Positions 34,500 through 43,690 of a stretch of DNA of 64,000 bases are shown one piece after another. Position 1 is the stretch's first letter; each line of letters starts with the position of its first letter. The stretch comes from Candidatus Methanomassiliicoccus intestinalis Issoire-Mx1 (lineage in GTDB: Archaea > Thermoplasmatota > Thermoplasmata > Methanomassiliicoccales > Methanomassiliicoccaceae): positions 248,001-312,000 of the forward strand of contig NC_021353.1 of assembly GCF_000404225.1 (NCBI RefSeq). Reading direction: 5' to 3'. The notes beneath the pieces were generated by a model. It was not told where the DNA came from and ran no database searches. It saw only the letters and a program-made list of their open reading frames with translations. The translations under genes and the position numbers were made by a program.

Positions 34500-34857
34500 C
34501 ACCAAATTTATCCCTCCATTCCTGGCTGTATGCCAGTTGGTAATATAGTTGCAAAGTATATAATATTTGCTGATAAATCTGACTAGGCCAGCAGGTCTTA
34601 ACACCTACTATTTTGGGTATCATGGGATTTCAATTATTAATATCTTCATCATATTTTCAGCTTTGACTTGTATAAAAATTTGCTTAACCTTTTGAGAATT
34701 TTTTTAAATATTAAATAGCCAGATGCTGAACTTCAGTATTGTTTATCTATATCTCTATATATAATCTGTGTATTGAAATTAATTATTTCTTGCCAAATCT
34801 TTGTGGCAGATCACTCATAAATTATTAATCCCCCTTGATTCCACTATTTTCCAAGTC
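34500..34857. other. AT-rich intergenic region with divergent promoters
   Basis: Holds the promoter of the small basic protein (minus strand, near 34560), several TATA-like runs (34700-34765), and a TATA-like CATAAATTATTAAT at 34815-34828 close to glmM. A short TGCCA/TGGCA repeat lies near 34793-34809. No ORF or RNA gene could be recognised. Confidence 0.4.
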
Positions 34858-36156
34858 ATGTCGCTGTTTGGATCATCGGGGATCAGGGGAGTAGTGGGAA
34901 CCAGCTTTACTCCTGATTTAGCGGTTAAGATTGGAAATTCAGTGGGAAGTTCTTATGGGGAGATCATTCACGGGCGGGATCCCAGAACCAGTGGGATTAT
35001 GTTTCTGCATTCACTCGTTGCTGGAGAGACTTCAGCCGGTGCAGATTCGTACGATGCCGGAATGATACCCACTCCGACTTTGGCCAAAGCATCCGAAGAA
35101 TTTCAGTGTGGAGTGATGATCACAGCATCCCACAACCCCCCTGAGTACAATGGGATCAAGCTGTGGAATGCCGACGGTTCGGCTTTCGACACAGATCAGA
35201 TGGATGACATAGAACAGAAAATCTCATCCGAATGGAAAACAAAACCCTGGAACAAAGTGGGAAAATTTCATACCTGGGAAGGAGCGGTGGATAAGCATAT
35301 TGAATGCATCTGCAGGTCGCTGGGCGGTTCTTCGGCTGATGTTGTGGTAGACTGCGGATGCGGTGCTACTTCAGTAGTCAGTCCTCTGGCTTTAAGAACT
35401 CTGGGATGCAGCGTAGTTTCCATAAATTCACAGCCAGATGGTTATTTTCCAGGCAGATCTTCTGAGCCAACCGAGGATCAGCTGCAGGATCTTAGAAATT
35501 TAGTTATTAGAAATAATGCCGATCTGGGAATAGCACATGACGGTGACGGGGACCGGATGGTTGCTTTGGATGAGCATGGCAGCTTCATCAGCGGAGACCG
35601 GTTGGTAATCTTATTTGCATCTTGGCTTGGAGTAAATTCCATTGCGGTGCCGGTAGACGCATCCATGGTGATCGATGATCTTGTGAGAAATGTTACCCGG
35701 TGCAGGGTGGGAGATGTCTATATCTCAGAGATTCTTAAGAAGGACGGCATCGAATTTGGAGGAGAGCCTTCAGGAACGTATATATTTCCTAAAGAATTCT
35801 ATTGTCCAGACGGCATATTCGCCGGTGCTCTTCTCTCTCAGATAGCTTCCGAAAGAAACCTTTCCGAATATCTTGCAGAGCTGCCAGTTTATCCAGTATC
35901 CCGAAGTTCTTCGTATTTTAAAACATCACTCAGAAACAGTGTCTCCAGCAGACTTAAGGAAGAAATGGAATCGCTGGATTGCGAGAGGCTGATAACCATT
36001 GACGGCTACAGAGCTGAATTTTCTGACGGATGGTTCATTATCAGACTGTCGGGAACTGAGCCGAAACTCAGGGTTGTGGCGGAGTCAAGGGATGAAGATG
36101 AAATGAAGCGTCTTAAAAAAGCTGCAGACAAGATTGTAGCGAGGTGCACATCTTGA
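34858..36156 (+). CDS. glmM: Phosphoglucosamine mutase / phosphomannomutase
   Basis: 432 residues of the alpha-D-phosphohexomutase family. It has the N-terminal FGSSGIRGVVG, the phosphoserine loop MITASHNPPEYNGIK, the metal loop AHDGDGDRMVAL, the sugar loop GGEPSGTYIF, and the C-terminal phosphate loop RLSGTEPKLRVVAES. It isomerises hexose 6- and 1-phosphates. Its coupling to a sugar-1-phosphate nucleotidyltransferase (TTGA overlap) favours glucosamine phosphate for UDP-GlcNAc. ATG 34858 is where family similarity starts; the open frame extends upstream to 34801 without it. Confidence 0.92.
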   Translation: MSLFGSSGIRGVVGTSFTPDLAVKIGNSVGSSYGEIIHGRDPRTSGIMFLHSLVAGETSAGADSYDAGMIPTPTLAKASEEFQCGVMITASHNPPEYNGIKLWNADGSAFDTDQMDDIEQKISSEWKTKPWNKVGKFHTWEGAVDKHIECICRSLGGSSADVVVDCGCGATSVVSPLALRTLGCSVVSINSQPDGYFPGRSSEPTEDQLQDLRNLVIRNNADLGIAHDGDGDRMVALDEHGSFISGDRLVILFASWLGVNSIAVPVDASMVIDDLVRNVTRCRVGDVYISEILKKDGIEFGGEPSGTYIFPKEFYCPDGIFAGALLSQIASERNLSEYLAELPVYPVSRSSSYFKTSLRNSVSSRLKEEMESLDCERLITIDGYRAEFSDGWFIIRLSGTEPKLRVVAESRDEDEMKRLKKAADKIVARCTS

Positions 36157-37379
36157 AAGCGCTAATACTGGCCGCAGGGCTTGGAAACAGACTAAAGCCG
36201 TTAACATCAAACACTCCCAAACCTCTTCTTTTCGTTGGCGGAAAACCTTTCTTATCTCATACGATCAGCGCCCTCAAAGAAAATGAAATCACAGATGTCT
36301 GCATTTTAACCGGCTGGAAGTCCATGAAAATAAGAGACTTCTACGGCAACGGCTCTGATCTGGGGGTTAATCTTACCTACATCGAACAGAAGGATCTGAA
36401 GGGAACAGCAAGTGCGGTTCTCTGCTCTGAAGATTATATGAGCGAGCCGTTTGTCTGTATCAACGGGGACGTATTGGCATCGAAAGAAAATCTGTCGAGA
36501 TTGATCAGCCGGTATAATGATACCAAACACGATGTCATGGGCATCATAGAAGTTCCAGACGCGTCATCATTCGGTTCAGTTTCAGAAAAAGACGGTATTT
36601 TGTTAGACATTAAAGAAAAATCAGATGAACCCCTTTCAAATTTCATTAATTCTGGACTGTTTGTTTTTACCCCCGATATCTTTGAGTTTCTTCATCAGAC
36701 CCCGCTGTCCTGCAGAGGGGAGTTTGAAATTACAGACACAATCATGAGGGCTGGTGAAGAAAAGCAGGTCCATGTTGTACATCTGTCTGATGTGTGGGTA
36801 GACATAGGAACACCGCAGGATCTTCTGGATGCCAACAGTCTGCTGATGTCTTCGATGGCACCATGCATCGAGGGCATAGTCGAACCAGGGGCAGTCATCA
36901 AAGGAGATGTTGTAATTGAAAAAGGAGCGCTGGTGCGTTCAGGTTCATACCTCGAAGGTCCAATTTATATTTCATCTGGCTGCGATATCGGGCCAAACTG
37001 CTATCTGAGGCCGTATACCTGTTTAGCGCAGGATGTCCGAATAGGTGCTGCAGTAGAGGTGAAAAACTCGATAATAATGGCTGGCACACACATTCCTCAT
37101 CATAACTATGTCGGAGACAGCATAATCGGTGAAAACTGCAACCTGGGATCTGGAACAAAAATCGCCAATCTTAGATTTGACGGGAAAAACGTCAAGCTTC
37201 ATTTTGAAGACTCATGTGTAGACTCGCAACGCCGTAAAATGGGTGCAGTGATTGGAGATTCGGTAAGCACTGGCATAAATTCAATGATAAATGCTGGATC
37301 AATCATATTTGAAAATACGATTATCGGGCCAGGAGCATTTGTCTCCGGCAGGATTGCTCCCGGGAGCCGTATTTTGTGA
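36153..37379 (+). CDS. glmU: Bifunctional sugar-1-phosphate nucleotidyltransferase/acetyltransferase (GlmU-like)
   Basis: 408 residues. The N-terminal nucleotidyltransferase begins KALILAAGLGNRLKPLTSNTPKPLL, the NTP-binding and metal signature. From about residue 235 it becomes a left-handed beta-helix (VIKGDVVIEKGALV, CDIGPNCYLRPYTC, NCNLGSGTKIANLR) of the acetyltransferase type. In archaea this arrangement makes UDP-GlcNAc from GlcN-1-P, in the order acetylation then uridylylation. The start is TTG 36153 in a TTGA overlap with glmM, with GAGGTG seven bases upstream. Confidence 0.9.
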   Translation: MKALILAAGLGNRLKPLTSNTPKPLLFVGGKPFLSHTISALKENEITDVCILTGWKSMKIRDFYGNGSDLGVNLTYIEQKDLKGTASAVLCSEDYMSEPFVCINGDVLASKENLSRLISRYNDTKHDVMGIIEVPDASSFGSVSEKDGILLDIKEKSDEPLSNFINSGLFVFTPDIFEFLHQTPLSCRGEFEITDTIMRAGEEKQVHVVHLSDVWVDIGTPQDLLDANSLLMSSMAPCIEGIVEPGAVIKGDVVIEKGALVRSGSYLEGPIYISSGCDIGPNCYLRPYTCLAQDVRIGAAVEVKNSIIMAGTHIPHHNYVGDSIIGENCNLGSGTKIANLRFDGKNVKLHFEDSCVDSQRRKMGAVIGDSVSTGINSMINAGSIIFENTIIGPGAFVSGRIAPGSRIL

Positions 37380-37380
37380 T

Positions 37381-37764
37381 TTATATATCAACGATCTCCA
37401 GTTTTATTTCATTTCCGTCTTTATCGTACGATCTCCAGCTTGTAATGTCGTAAGGCATGCAGGTTATGATATGGACCTTTCCGAAGCTGCCAAAAAGATG
37501 AAGATCTTCGTCAGATGGTCTGTTTGAATATCCCGGATGCGAGTGCACCGTGCCGGCCAGGCTGAAATCAATGGGCAGCATATGCAGAGGTACTGTAGCT
37601 GAAGTAAAGCTTCCTATGCTGCCTGGCAGAAATACCAGCTCCGTCAGAACTCCGTTTTCCTCTCTCATGGCTGATGCGAATTCGTTGGGCGAAGATGCTT
37701 TAGCGGACTCGTTAAATGATTCAATTAGTCCAACATCTATCGCCCAGATTCGTTTCCTGTTCAT
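37381..37764 (-). CDS. JAMM/MPN-domain metalloprotease-like protein
   Basis: 127 residues with a complete JAMM zinc site: an N-terminal glutamate in NEFASAMREENG, then HSHPGYSNRPSDEDL (HxHPx7PSxxD pattern). Archaeal JAMM proteins include desampylases that remove ubiquitin-like SAMP modifiers, and cysteine-releasing enzymes. Substrate unknown; no SAMP gene is nearby. ATG 37764 forms an ATGA overlap with the NAD kinase stop, so it belongs to the IMPase-NAD kinase operon. Convergent with glmU, one base between stops. Confidence 0.85.
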   Translation of the reverse strand: MNRKRIWAIDVGLIESFNESAKASSPNEFASAMREENGVLTELVFLPGSIGSFTSATVPLHMLPIDFSLAGTVHSHPGYSNRPSDEDLHLFGSFGKVHIITCMPYDITSWRSYDKDGNEIKLEIVDI

Positions 37765-38567
37765 GGAAAACACATAATCTTTTCGTGCATGCGGCCGTAG
37801 AATGTACTTCCAAACGATACGAACTTAGCTGTCGACTCGGCTCTGGAAAACATCGTGAGTTCATCGCCTTCCATATCTTTTTCCTGCTGGCCGTCAATTA
37901 CGCACACACATGGTTTTGGTTTGTACACTTCAACTCTTACATGACTGTCAAGAGGCACGATTATCGGTCTGGCAGCAAATTTGAACGGTGCCATCGGGGC
38001 AATTGTTATTGCATTCACCCGCGGGTCAACGATTGGACACCCGACAGCCATCGCATAGCAGGTGGATCCGGTGGGAGTTGCAACAATGATTCCGTCAGCT
38101 CTGACATCCATTGCCAGCACATCATCGACATACACATTGAAATGCCGTATCTTGGCAACATTTGCAGTATGGACCACAGCTTCATTCATGGCATCATACA
38201 TTCTTTCCCCGTTTACTTCGGCCTTGAGTTTAGCACGCTCGTCAATCATGTAGTTGCCTTCAAGAAGACGTTTCAGGCCGTATTCAATCTCATTTTCTGG
38301 TATTTCAGTAAGAAATCCCAGCACTCCGGCGTTTATTCCGAAAATAGGGGACTCAGTTCTCTGTAGAGAACGGAGAATAGTGCCGTCTCCACCAACTGTG
38401 ATCAAAACATCGATGTCCATGTCTTCTATCGGCTTGCCTTCTTTTCCAAACAGTTTTGCAATACCTGACTCCAGAACGACATCCTCATCTTTCAGCAAAT
38501 TGTAAACCCGGCGTCCCACTCTGATCGCATCGGGTATCTCAGAATTAGCAGTAAGTCCTAATTTCAA
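37761..38567 (-). CDS. nadK: NAD kinase
   Basis: 268 residues. It phosphorylates NAD to NADP. Family motifs are ITVGGDGTILRSLQ (ATP site), FGINAGVLGFLTEI, MNEAVV (NE/D substrate motif), and the glycine-rich VATPTGSTCYAMAVGCP. The start is TTG 38567 in a TTGA overlap with the phosphatase gene; no internal ATG gives the full N-terminus. Joined in order phosphatase then kinase, as in the bifunctional Methanocaldococcus MJ0917 protein. Confidence 0.92.
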   Translation of the reverse strand: MKLGLTANSEIPDAIRVGRRVYNLLKDEDVVLESGIAKLFGKEGKPIEDMDIDVLITVGGDGTILRSLQRTESPIFGINAGVLGFLTEIPENEIEYGLKRLLEGNYMIDERAKLKAEVNGERMYDAMNEAVVHTANVAKIRHFNVYVDDVLAMDVRADGIIVATPTGSTCYAMAVGCPIVDPRVNAITIAPMAPFKFAARPIIVPLDSHVRVEVYKPKPCVCVIDGQQEKDMEGDELTMFSRAESTAKFVSFGSTFYGRMHEKIMCFP

Positions 38568-39358
38568 AGTAATATCTCCTTTACTTTTTCATCATTGTAT
38601 GCTATAAAACCGCTCCTCATATCAAGATCAAACGGCATGTCCAGTATTTTATCATTTAAATCTACGATTTCTCCGCCAGCTTCCCTCAATATGAGAGCGC
38701 TCGCCGCAATGTCTACTACGCGGATATTCTTCGAGTACTGATTTGTGTTGTAGTAATGAGCATCGAAATATCCGTTTGCTACCATGCACATTTCCACAGA
38801 TGCACATCCAAGTGATCTTATCGGTGCACATTTAACGACTTTGTCAAAAGTGTCCTGCGGTACATGGTGTCCTACATAGCATAACAGTGAAGGAAACGTA
38901 GTGTTGAATTCTTTGACGTGAATTGGTTTGTTGTTTAGTCTAGATCCTTCTCCTTTTTCTGCGGTGTACACATCGCCTGTTACCAGATTTTTAACAACAG
39001 CCTGAGTGATGCCCTGCAGTGAGTTTTTTCCTACTGCCAGGGATACTGTGTAAAAAGGAAGACCGAGTGTAGCATTATGGGTTCCATCGACAGGATCTAC
39101 AACCAGAGTTTCTGAGTATCCTCTGTCGATATAGCCAGCTTCTTCACTCAAAATATTGACTTTCAGATCTAGGTCGTCTACAGCATTAAGTATTGCATCT
39201 TCTGCAGTTTTATCTATTGCGGATGTTGGAGACCCGTCCGCACCCATGTAAAGAGTTTTTCCACGATCGAACTCTTCTGGGAGATTATTAACCGCTCTCC
39301 AGACTCTATGTGCGATCTCATCTAGTGCTTTAAGCATCAATAGACGCAATGCATCCAT
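38564..39358 (-). CDS. Inositol monophosphatase-family phosphatase, possibly NADP phosphatase
   Basis: 264 residues. The metal-site motif DPVDGTHN lies near residue 89, LSEEAG supplies another ligand, and VVDIAASALILREAGGEI closes the active site. Archaeal members act as inositol monophosphatase, fructose-1,6-bisphosphatase or NADP phosphatase. Because the next gene is NAD kinase with a TTGA overlap, and these two activities are fused in MJ0917, NADP phosphatase is a good hypothesis. A GGGAAAGCG stretch and TATA-like elements lie in the short divergent gap before Hsp20. Confidence 0.9.
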   Translation of the reverse strand: MDALRLLMLKALDEIAHRVWRAVNNLPEEFDRGKTLYMGADGSPTSAIDKTAEDAILNAVDDLDLKVNILSEEAGYIDRGYSETLVVDPVDGTHNATLGLPFYTVSLAVGKNSLQGITQAVVKNLVTGDVYTAEKGEGSRLNNKPIHVKEFNTTFPSLLCYVGHHVPQDTFDKVVKCAPIRSLGCASVEMCMVANGYFDAHYYNTNQYSKNIRVVDIAASALILREAGGEIVDLNDKILDMPFDLDMRSGFIAYNDEKVKEILL

Positions 39359-39418
39359 GGCATAAATATCAAATGTAGCGGGAAAGCGATATATCGATAG
39401 TTAGACAACGTAACTGCT

Positions 39419-39727
39419 ATGATGAACGAATATGAGGTAGACACAGTTCAAGAGCGGGAGCAATACAAGATTCAGATAAAACTGCCAGGAGTAGATGCAG
39501 GGGACATAGCCCTGGAAGCTACGGATGCAGGTTTCTGCATATCAATCGGAGACAATTCCCAGTGTTTCATACTTTCTCATTCAGTGGATGTAGACAATTC
39601 AAGGGCAGCATTTGACGGGGAGACACTGTATCTTGAGATGCCGATCAAGTTTCCCATCCACGGCAAGCGTCTAAACATATCAAGCGGCTGTCTGGATATG
39701 GGTGAAGGCAAGCACAGCTGTGTATGA
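39419..39727 (+). CDS. Hsp20/alpha-crystallin-like small protein
   Basis: 102 residues. The body KIQIKLPGVDAGDIALEATDAGF, then HSVDVDNSRAAFDGETLYLEMPIK, follows the beta-sandwich of Hsp20 chaperones. It is shorter than typical Hsp20, without the C-terminal IxI motif, so chaperone activity is uncertain. Two ATGs are adjacent (39419, 39422). A TATA-like GATATATCG lies about 30 bases upstream, consistent with a leaderless start. Confidence 0.75.
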   Translation: MMNEYEVDTVQEREQYKIQIKLPGVDAGDIALEATDAGFCISIGDNSQCFILSHSVDVDNSRAAFDGETLYLEMPIKFPIHGKRLNISSGCLDMGEGKHSCV

Positions 39728-39760
39728 GTTTATTTATCCTCAATCGGCATCTTCTCTCCA

Positions 39761-40417
39761 ATGATGCGCGAGAGCAGCTTCGGCGGAGTCTTTGAAGACG
39801 GGGACAAGATATATACGGTTAATTCTACGCCTGGCAGGAAAGTCTACGGTGAAAAACTGATCGACTGCGGCGGTGTGGAGTATAGAGAGTGGGTGCCGAA
39901 TCGCAGTAAACTCGCGGCATATTTCATGAAGGGAGGATCTTTTTTCCCATTTCATGATGATTCCAAAGTTCTCTACTTAGGCGCGGCTTCCGGGACGACT
40001 TCCAGCCACATTGCAGATATTGTTGTGAAAGGGACGGTATCCTGCGTAGAATTCTCGCCAAGATCATTCAGGGACTTAGTCTCAGTCTGCGAATCCAGAA
40101 CCAATATGATCCCGATTCTAGCAGACGCTACAAGGCCTGAGGAATATTCTTTTGTTGTATCATCCCCAGACATTGTTTATCAGGACATAGCCCAGAAAGG
40201 GCAGGCGGCAATATTCATTAAGAATTTCAAAGCGTTTTCTGCAAAGTCTGGAATGCTGGTTATTAAATCCCGGTCGGAGGATGTTTCAAAAGACCCTAGG
40301 AAAATCTACGCGGCTGCATGCGATGAGCTGACTGCCGCCGGTTTAAAGGTAGTTGAATTACAGACCCTGGATCCATTTGAAAAGGATCACGCAATGATTG
40401 GTGTGGAATTACTTTGA
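39761..40417 (+). CDS. flpA: Fibrillarin-like rRNA/tRNA 2'-O-methyltransferase
   Basis: 218 residues. It is the catalytic subunit of archaeal C/D box RNPs. The AdoMet-binding motif VLYLGAASGTTSSHIAD, the acidic VSCVEFSPRSFRDL, ADATRPEEY and the catalytic region VYQDIAQKGQA / VIKSRSED are canonical. Unusually for archaea, Nop5 is not beside it. Adjacent ATGs at 39761 and 39764. The gene follows a short gap with TTTATTTAT (leaderless start likely) and overlaps the Nudix gene. Confidence 0.95.
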   Translation: MMRESSFGGVFEDGDKIYTVNSTPGRKVYGEKLIDCGGVEYREWVPNRSKLAAYFMKGGSFFPFHDDSKVLYLGAASGTTSSHIADIVVKGTVSCVEFSPRSFRDLVSVCESRTNMIPILADATRPEEYSFVVSSPDIVYQDIAQKGQAAIFIKNFKAFSAKSGMLVIKSRSEDVSKDPRKIYAAACDELTAAGLKVVELQTLDPFEKDHAMIGVELL

Positions 40418-40761
40418 AGACAACATTTGGCATCGCTGTCAGAGATGGAAAGTTTCTCATGGTTTACAATCCAAAGCGCAGCGGCTGGGAGATGCCAGGC
40501 GGCAAAGTTGAGACCGGAGAGAGTTTTGAAGAAGGAGTAATCCGCGAGTTCAAAGAAGAATCAGGACTAACTTTCATCCCGGTAGTTTCACGGCAGGTAG
40601 ATGCTGAATGCGTGATGTTTGCCGGAAGAGTTGAGCAGTATGAAGGCAAAGGTGAAATGATTTGGAAAGAATTCTCCTCTCTGCCTCCAGACTTGGCCTT
40701 TCCAAAATGTGAATATGAAGAACAGATTGCATGGGCCGCAGCCGCGCTGGGTGACGAATAA
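40414..40761 (+). CDS. Nudix hydrolase
   Basis: 115 residues. The Nudix box GGKVETGESFEEGVIREFKEESGL is complete (GX5EX7REUXEEXGU), binding the metal that cleaves nucleoside diphosphate-X bonds. Short overall; MutT-like sanitation of oxidised nucleotides or sugar-nucleotide hydrolysis are possible. It starts with TTG at 40414 in a TTGA overlap with flpA. Confidence 0.88.
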   Translation: MKTTFGIAVRDGKFLMVYNPKRSGWEMPGGKVETGESFEEGVIREFKEESGLTFIPVVSRQVDAECVMFAGRVEQYEGKGEMIWKEFSSLPPDLAFPKCEYEEQIAWAAAALGDE

Positions 40762-40885
40762 GGATAGTTTCACCATTTAACTCTCAAAATACTAGATCTG
40801 CGTTCGAATCTCTTAAATATCTGATCTATAATGGATCATCTCTATCGCCACCAAACTTTAATGATTCATAATTCGGAGGATTAAT

Positions 40886-41341
40886 ATGGCACGTATGCAC
40901 GCCAGAAGAAGGGGAAAATCAGGATCAAGCCGTCCAATGATCAGCGAGAATCCAGAATGGGTTCCCCTCAGTAAAAGTGAAGTTGAAGAGACAATTGTAA
41001 AATTGGGAAAAGATGGTGTACTTTCCGCACGTATCGGACTCATCATGAGAGATCAGTACGCAGTACCTGATGTAAAATTAGCAACAGGCAAGACTGTTAC
41101 ACAAATTCTCAAAGAAAATGATCTTGCACCTAATCTCCCAGATGATTTGGTGGCACTAATGCGTACAGCGATCAACCTGCAGGTTCACCTGAATGCAAAC
41201 AAGAAAGATGTTGCAAACAAAAGGGGTATGCAGATTACTGAGTCAAAGATCAGACGCTTAGTCAAATATTACAAGCACACTGGCGTACTTCCAGCAGAAT
41301 GGCAGTATTCTATCGCCGATGCTGAATTACTCATTGAGTGA
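40886..41341 (+). CDS. rps15: Small ribosomal subunit protein uS15
   Basis: 151 residues, the long archaeal/eukaryotic S15 with an N-terminal basic extension (MARMHARRRGKSGSSRP). The core contains LMRTAINLQVHLNANKKDVANKRGMQITESKIRRLVKYYKHTG. It binds 16S rRNA in the platform. A GGAGG site lies seven bases before the ATG. It precedes a RecJ-like gene with a four-base overlap. Confidence 0.96.
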   Translation: MARMHARRRGKSGSSRPMISENPEWVPLSKSEVEETIVKLGKDGVLSARIGLIMRDQYAVPDVKLATGKTVTQILKENDLAPNLPDDLVALMRTAINLQVHLNANKKDVANKRGMQITESKIRRLVKYYKHTGVLPAEWQYSIADAELLIE

Positions 41342-42717
41342 GGGAAATGGACCAGGGTGTCCAAATACCCCCCAAACTCCTTTCATCTATTTTTCTTGCT
41401 AAAGAGGAGATTGACAAGGCTTCAAACATCCGTGTCATTTCACACTATGATGCCGATGGCATATCCTCTGCAGCTATACTTTGTGCTTTATTGAATCGGG
41501 CTGGGAAAACATTCCAGATCTCTATGATTAAAGGTCTTACCGATGAAATTGTAGCCGACTCTGACGATTCAGACCTTTTGATATTATCTGATATGGGATC
41601 ATCCAATCTAGATGCCTTGGAAAAACTGAACTGCAGAGTAGTCGTGTTGGATCATCATAAACCCCTGAGAGATTCTGAGAAAGTGGTTCATGTGAATCCA
41701 CATCTTTCAGACATTGACGGGATGACTTCAGCCTGCGGAGCTTCTATATGCATGCTGCTTGCCGTCAATACTGATGAAAAGAACTGGGATCTTTTACCGA
41801 TTGCTTTTGGAGGCATCGCAGGAGATCGGCAGACCATCAAAGGTCTGAGCGGAGTCAACATCTGGTTATTCGAAGAAGGGCTGAAGCGCGGCATAATCGA
41901 GGCTGTTCCCGGGTCATTGGTGCCCTCAGGAAATCTGGTAGATGCCATCACCTCATCCACAGAACCTTATCTTATTGGACTCAGCGGTGACAAAGATGCG
42001 GTTAGGACGTTCCTGATCGATGCAGGACTTCCAATAAACTCTGACTATGCATCTCTGAATGATGAAATGAAAATGAAACTCTCTTCTCTGATTGCATTGA
42101 AGCTTATCTCACAGGGAACTCCCTTGGAGACTATGGAAGAGGTTGTCCGGGACAGATACTACTTCAAGTCTGTGGACATGGAAGCGGAGATGATGTCTTC
42201 ACTGCTGAACGCCTGCGGCAGAACCGGTCAAGAAGGGATGGGCGTATCGTTGGCATTGGGAGACAAGTCTGCAATGGCTTCTGCCATGGAACTCAGAAAC
42301 GAATATGGTTCTGAGTTACTTTCATCATTAAATGATCTGTCTCAGAATGGAATAACGAAACTCAACAATATTCAGTATTTCTACAATACTAAGTCTGGAT
42401 TGTCTGGGATCTTATGCGGCATAACAATGCAGTACTTCGGAGATGCAGACAAAGCTACGCTTGCTCTGTCCGAATCAGATGATAAGACTAAGATGAAAAT
42501 CTCTTCCAGAGGTACCTTTCCTCTGCTGGATCTCGGAGTAGATCTGGCAGAAGCCCTGCGTGAAACTTCTGCTCAGGTAAACGGTTTCGGCGGAGGCCAC
42601 CGTATTGCTGCAGGTGCAACAATTCCCATCGGGGAAGATAAGAAATTCTTAGAACTCTTGGATGTAAAAATCGGAGAGCAGAAAAAAGCTAAAAGTGAAG
42701 AGACTACCTCCAAGTAA
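41338..42717 (+). CDS. recJ: DHH-family phosphoesterase, archaeal RecJ-like
   Basis: 459 residues. DHH motifs are HYDADGISSAAIL (motif I), SDMGSSN, VVLDHHKPL (the DHH triad) and C-terminal DHHA1 VNGFGGGHRIAAGA. Archaeal RecJ/GAN proteins are single-strand nucleases associated with the replisome and RNA decay. GTG 41338 gives a GTGA overlap with rps15; ATG 41347 is the alternative but its GAGGG site is only two bases away. The 3' end overlaps the convergent kae1 by 14 bases. Confidence 0.9.
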   Translation: MREMDQGVQIPPKLLSSIFLAKEEIDKASNIRVISHYDADGISSAAILCALLNRAGKTFQISMIKGLTDEIVADSDDSDLLILSDMGSSNLDALEKLNCRVVVLDHHKPLRDSEKVVHVNPHLSDIDGMTSACGASICMLLAVNTDEKNWDLLPIAFGGIAGDRQTIKGLSGVNIWLFEEGLKRGIIEAVPGSLVPSGNLVDAITSSTEPYLIGLSGDKDAVRTFLIDAGLPINSDYASLNDEMKMKLSSLIALKLISQGTPLETMEEVVRDRYYFKSVDMEAEMMSSLLNACGRTGQEGMGVSLALGDKSAMASAMELRNEYGSELLSSLNDLSQNGITKLNNIQYFYNTKSGLSGILCGITMQYFGDADKATLALSESDDKTKMKISSRGTFPLLDLGVDLAEALRETSAQVNGFGGGHRIAAGATIPIGEDKKFLELLDVKIGEQKKAKSEETTSK

Positions 42718-43684
42718 CTGTAACCTCATCAGTTCTGAAACGCTGGTTGACTATCGTATCCGCGATGCTCATTTCGACACCGGACTGATACATAAGCATG
42801 CCTGTCCATGCGATCATCGCCCCGTTGTCAGTGCAGAGTTTCGGTTCAGGCACAAACATCTTTGCTCCTCTTTCTGAAGCCATCTTCTCAACCATTTCTC
42901 TGATGCGTTTGTTTCTCACAACTCCGCCGCCGAGGAGAACCTCGTCTTTTTCTATATGTGCCATTGCGCGCTCTGTGACTTCGCTGAGCATTGCAAAACA
43001 TGTTTCCTGTACTGAAAAACAAATGTCCTCAAGACGTTCGCCTTTGCTGCGATGTGCTAAGGCAGCAGTCATTATCCCGGAAAAAGACATGTCCATGCCT
43101 TTTACTGAATACGGCAGATCAAGCAGCTTGTCACCATCCAGTGCCAGCTGTTCCACCTTAGGGCCGGCATAGTATCCAAGGCCCAATTCTCTTCCCAGTT
43201 TGTCAAACATGTTTCCTATTCCGATATCTAATGTTTCTCCGAAAATCCTGTATTTGCCGTTGGTGAATGATATGACCTGTGTATTTCCTCCGGAAGCGTA
43301 CAGCAAAACTGGATCACGGGCTTCTGTCTTTGCAACACCGATCTCAAGATGAGAGATGCAGTGATTGACGCCGATTATCGGTTTATTGAGAGTTACAGAA
43401 AGCGCTCTGGCAGCCGTAGCAGCCGTTCTCAGACATGGTCCCAGTCCTGGTCCCTGAGAAAAACATACAACATCTATGTCTTTGAAGGAGATGCCTGCAG
43501 TTTCAACAGCTTTTGTTATGAGTCCTGGAACTACTGTGGCATGATGATTTGCAGCTTCTCTCGGATGTATTCCTCCCTGAGCCGCGCGGTACATATCCAC
43601 TTCATTGGCCAGTACATTTGCGTTCTCATCTACAATTCCTACGCCGCATGTATGGGCTGTTCCTTCTATTCCAAGACAGATCAT
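42704..43684 (-). CDS. kae1: tRNA N6-threonylcarbamoyladenosine synthase subunit Kae1
   Basis: 326 residues. It transfers the threonylcarbamoyl group to A37 of ANN-decoding tRNAs. Metal-binding histidines lie in GGIHPREAANHH; nucleotide-binding GGNTQV and the C-terminal LLGGGVVRNKRIRE are intact. In many euryarchaea Kae1 is fused to the kinase Bud32; here it is separate. The stop is TAG; reading through it would extend far into the recJ antisense strand, so it must act mostly as a terminator here. Confidence 0.95.
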   Translation of the reverse strand: MICLGIEGTAHTCGVGIVDENANVLANEVDMYRAAQGGIHPREAANHHATVVPGLITKAVETAGISFKDIDVVCFSQGPGLGPCLRTAATAARALSVTLNKPIIGVNHCISHLEIGVAKTEARDPVLLYASGGNTQVISFTNGKYRIFGETLDIGIGNMFDKLGRELGLGYYAGPKVEQLALDGDKLLDLPYSVKGMDMSFSGIMTAALAHRSKGERLEDICFSVQETCFAMLSEVTERAMAHIEKDEVLLGGGVVRNKRIREMVEKMASERGAKMFVPEPKLCTDNGAMIAWTGMLMYQSGVEMSIADTIVNQRFRTDEVTVTWR

Positions 43685-43690
43685 CAGTTC

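Noticed and set aside
37716..38366. 216-codon plus-strand ORF opposite NAD kinase
   Set aside because: Histidine/serine-rich shadow with no start signal; NAD kinase motifs are complete on the minus strand.
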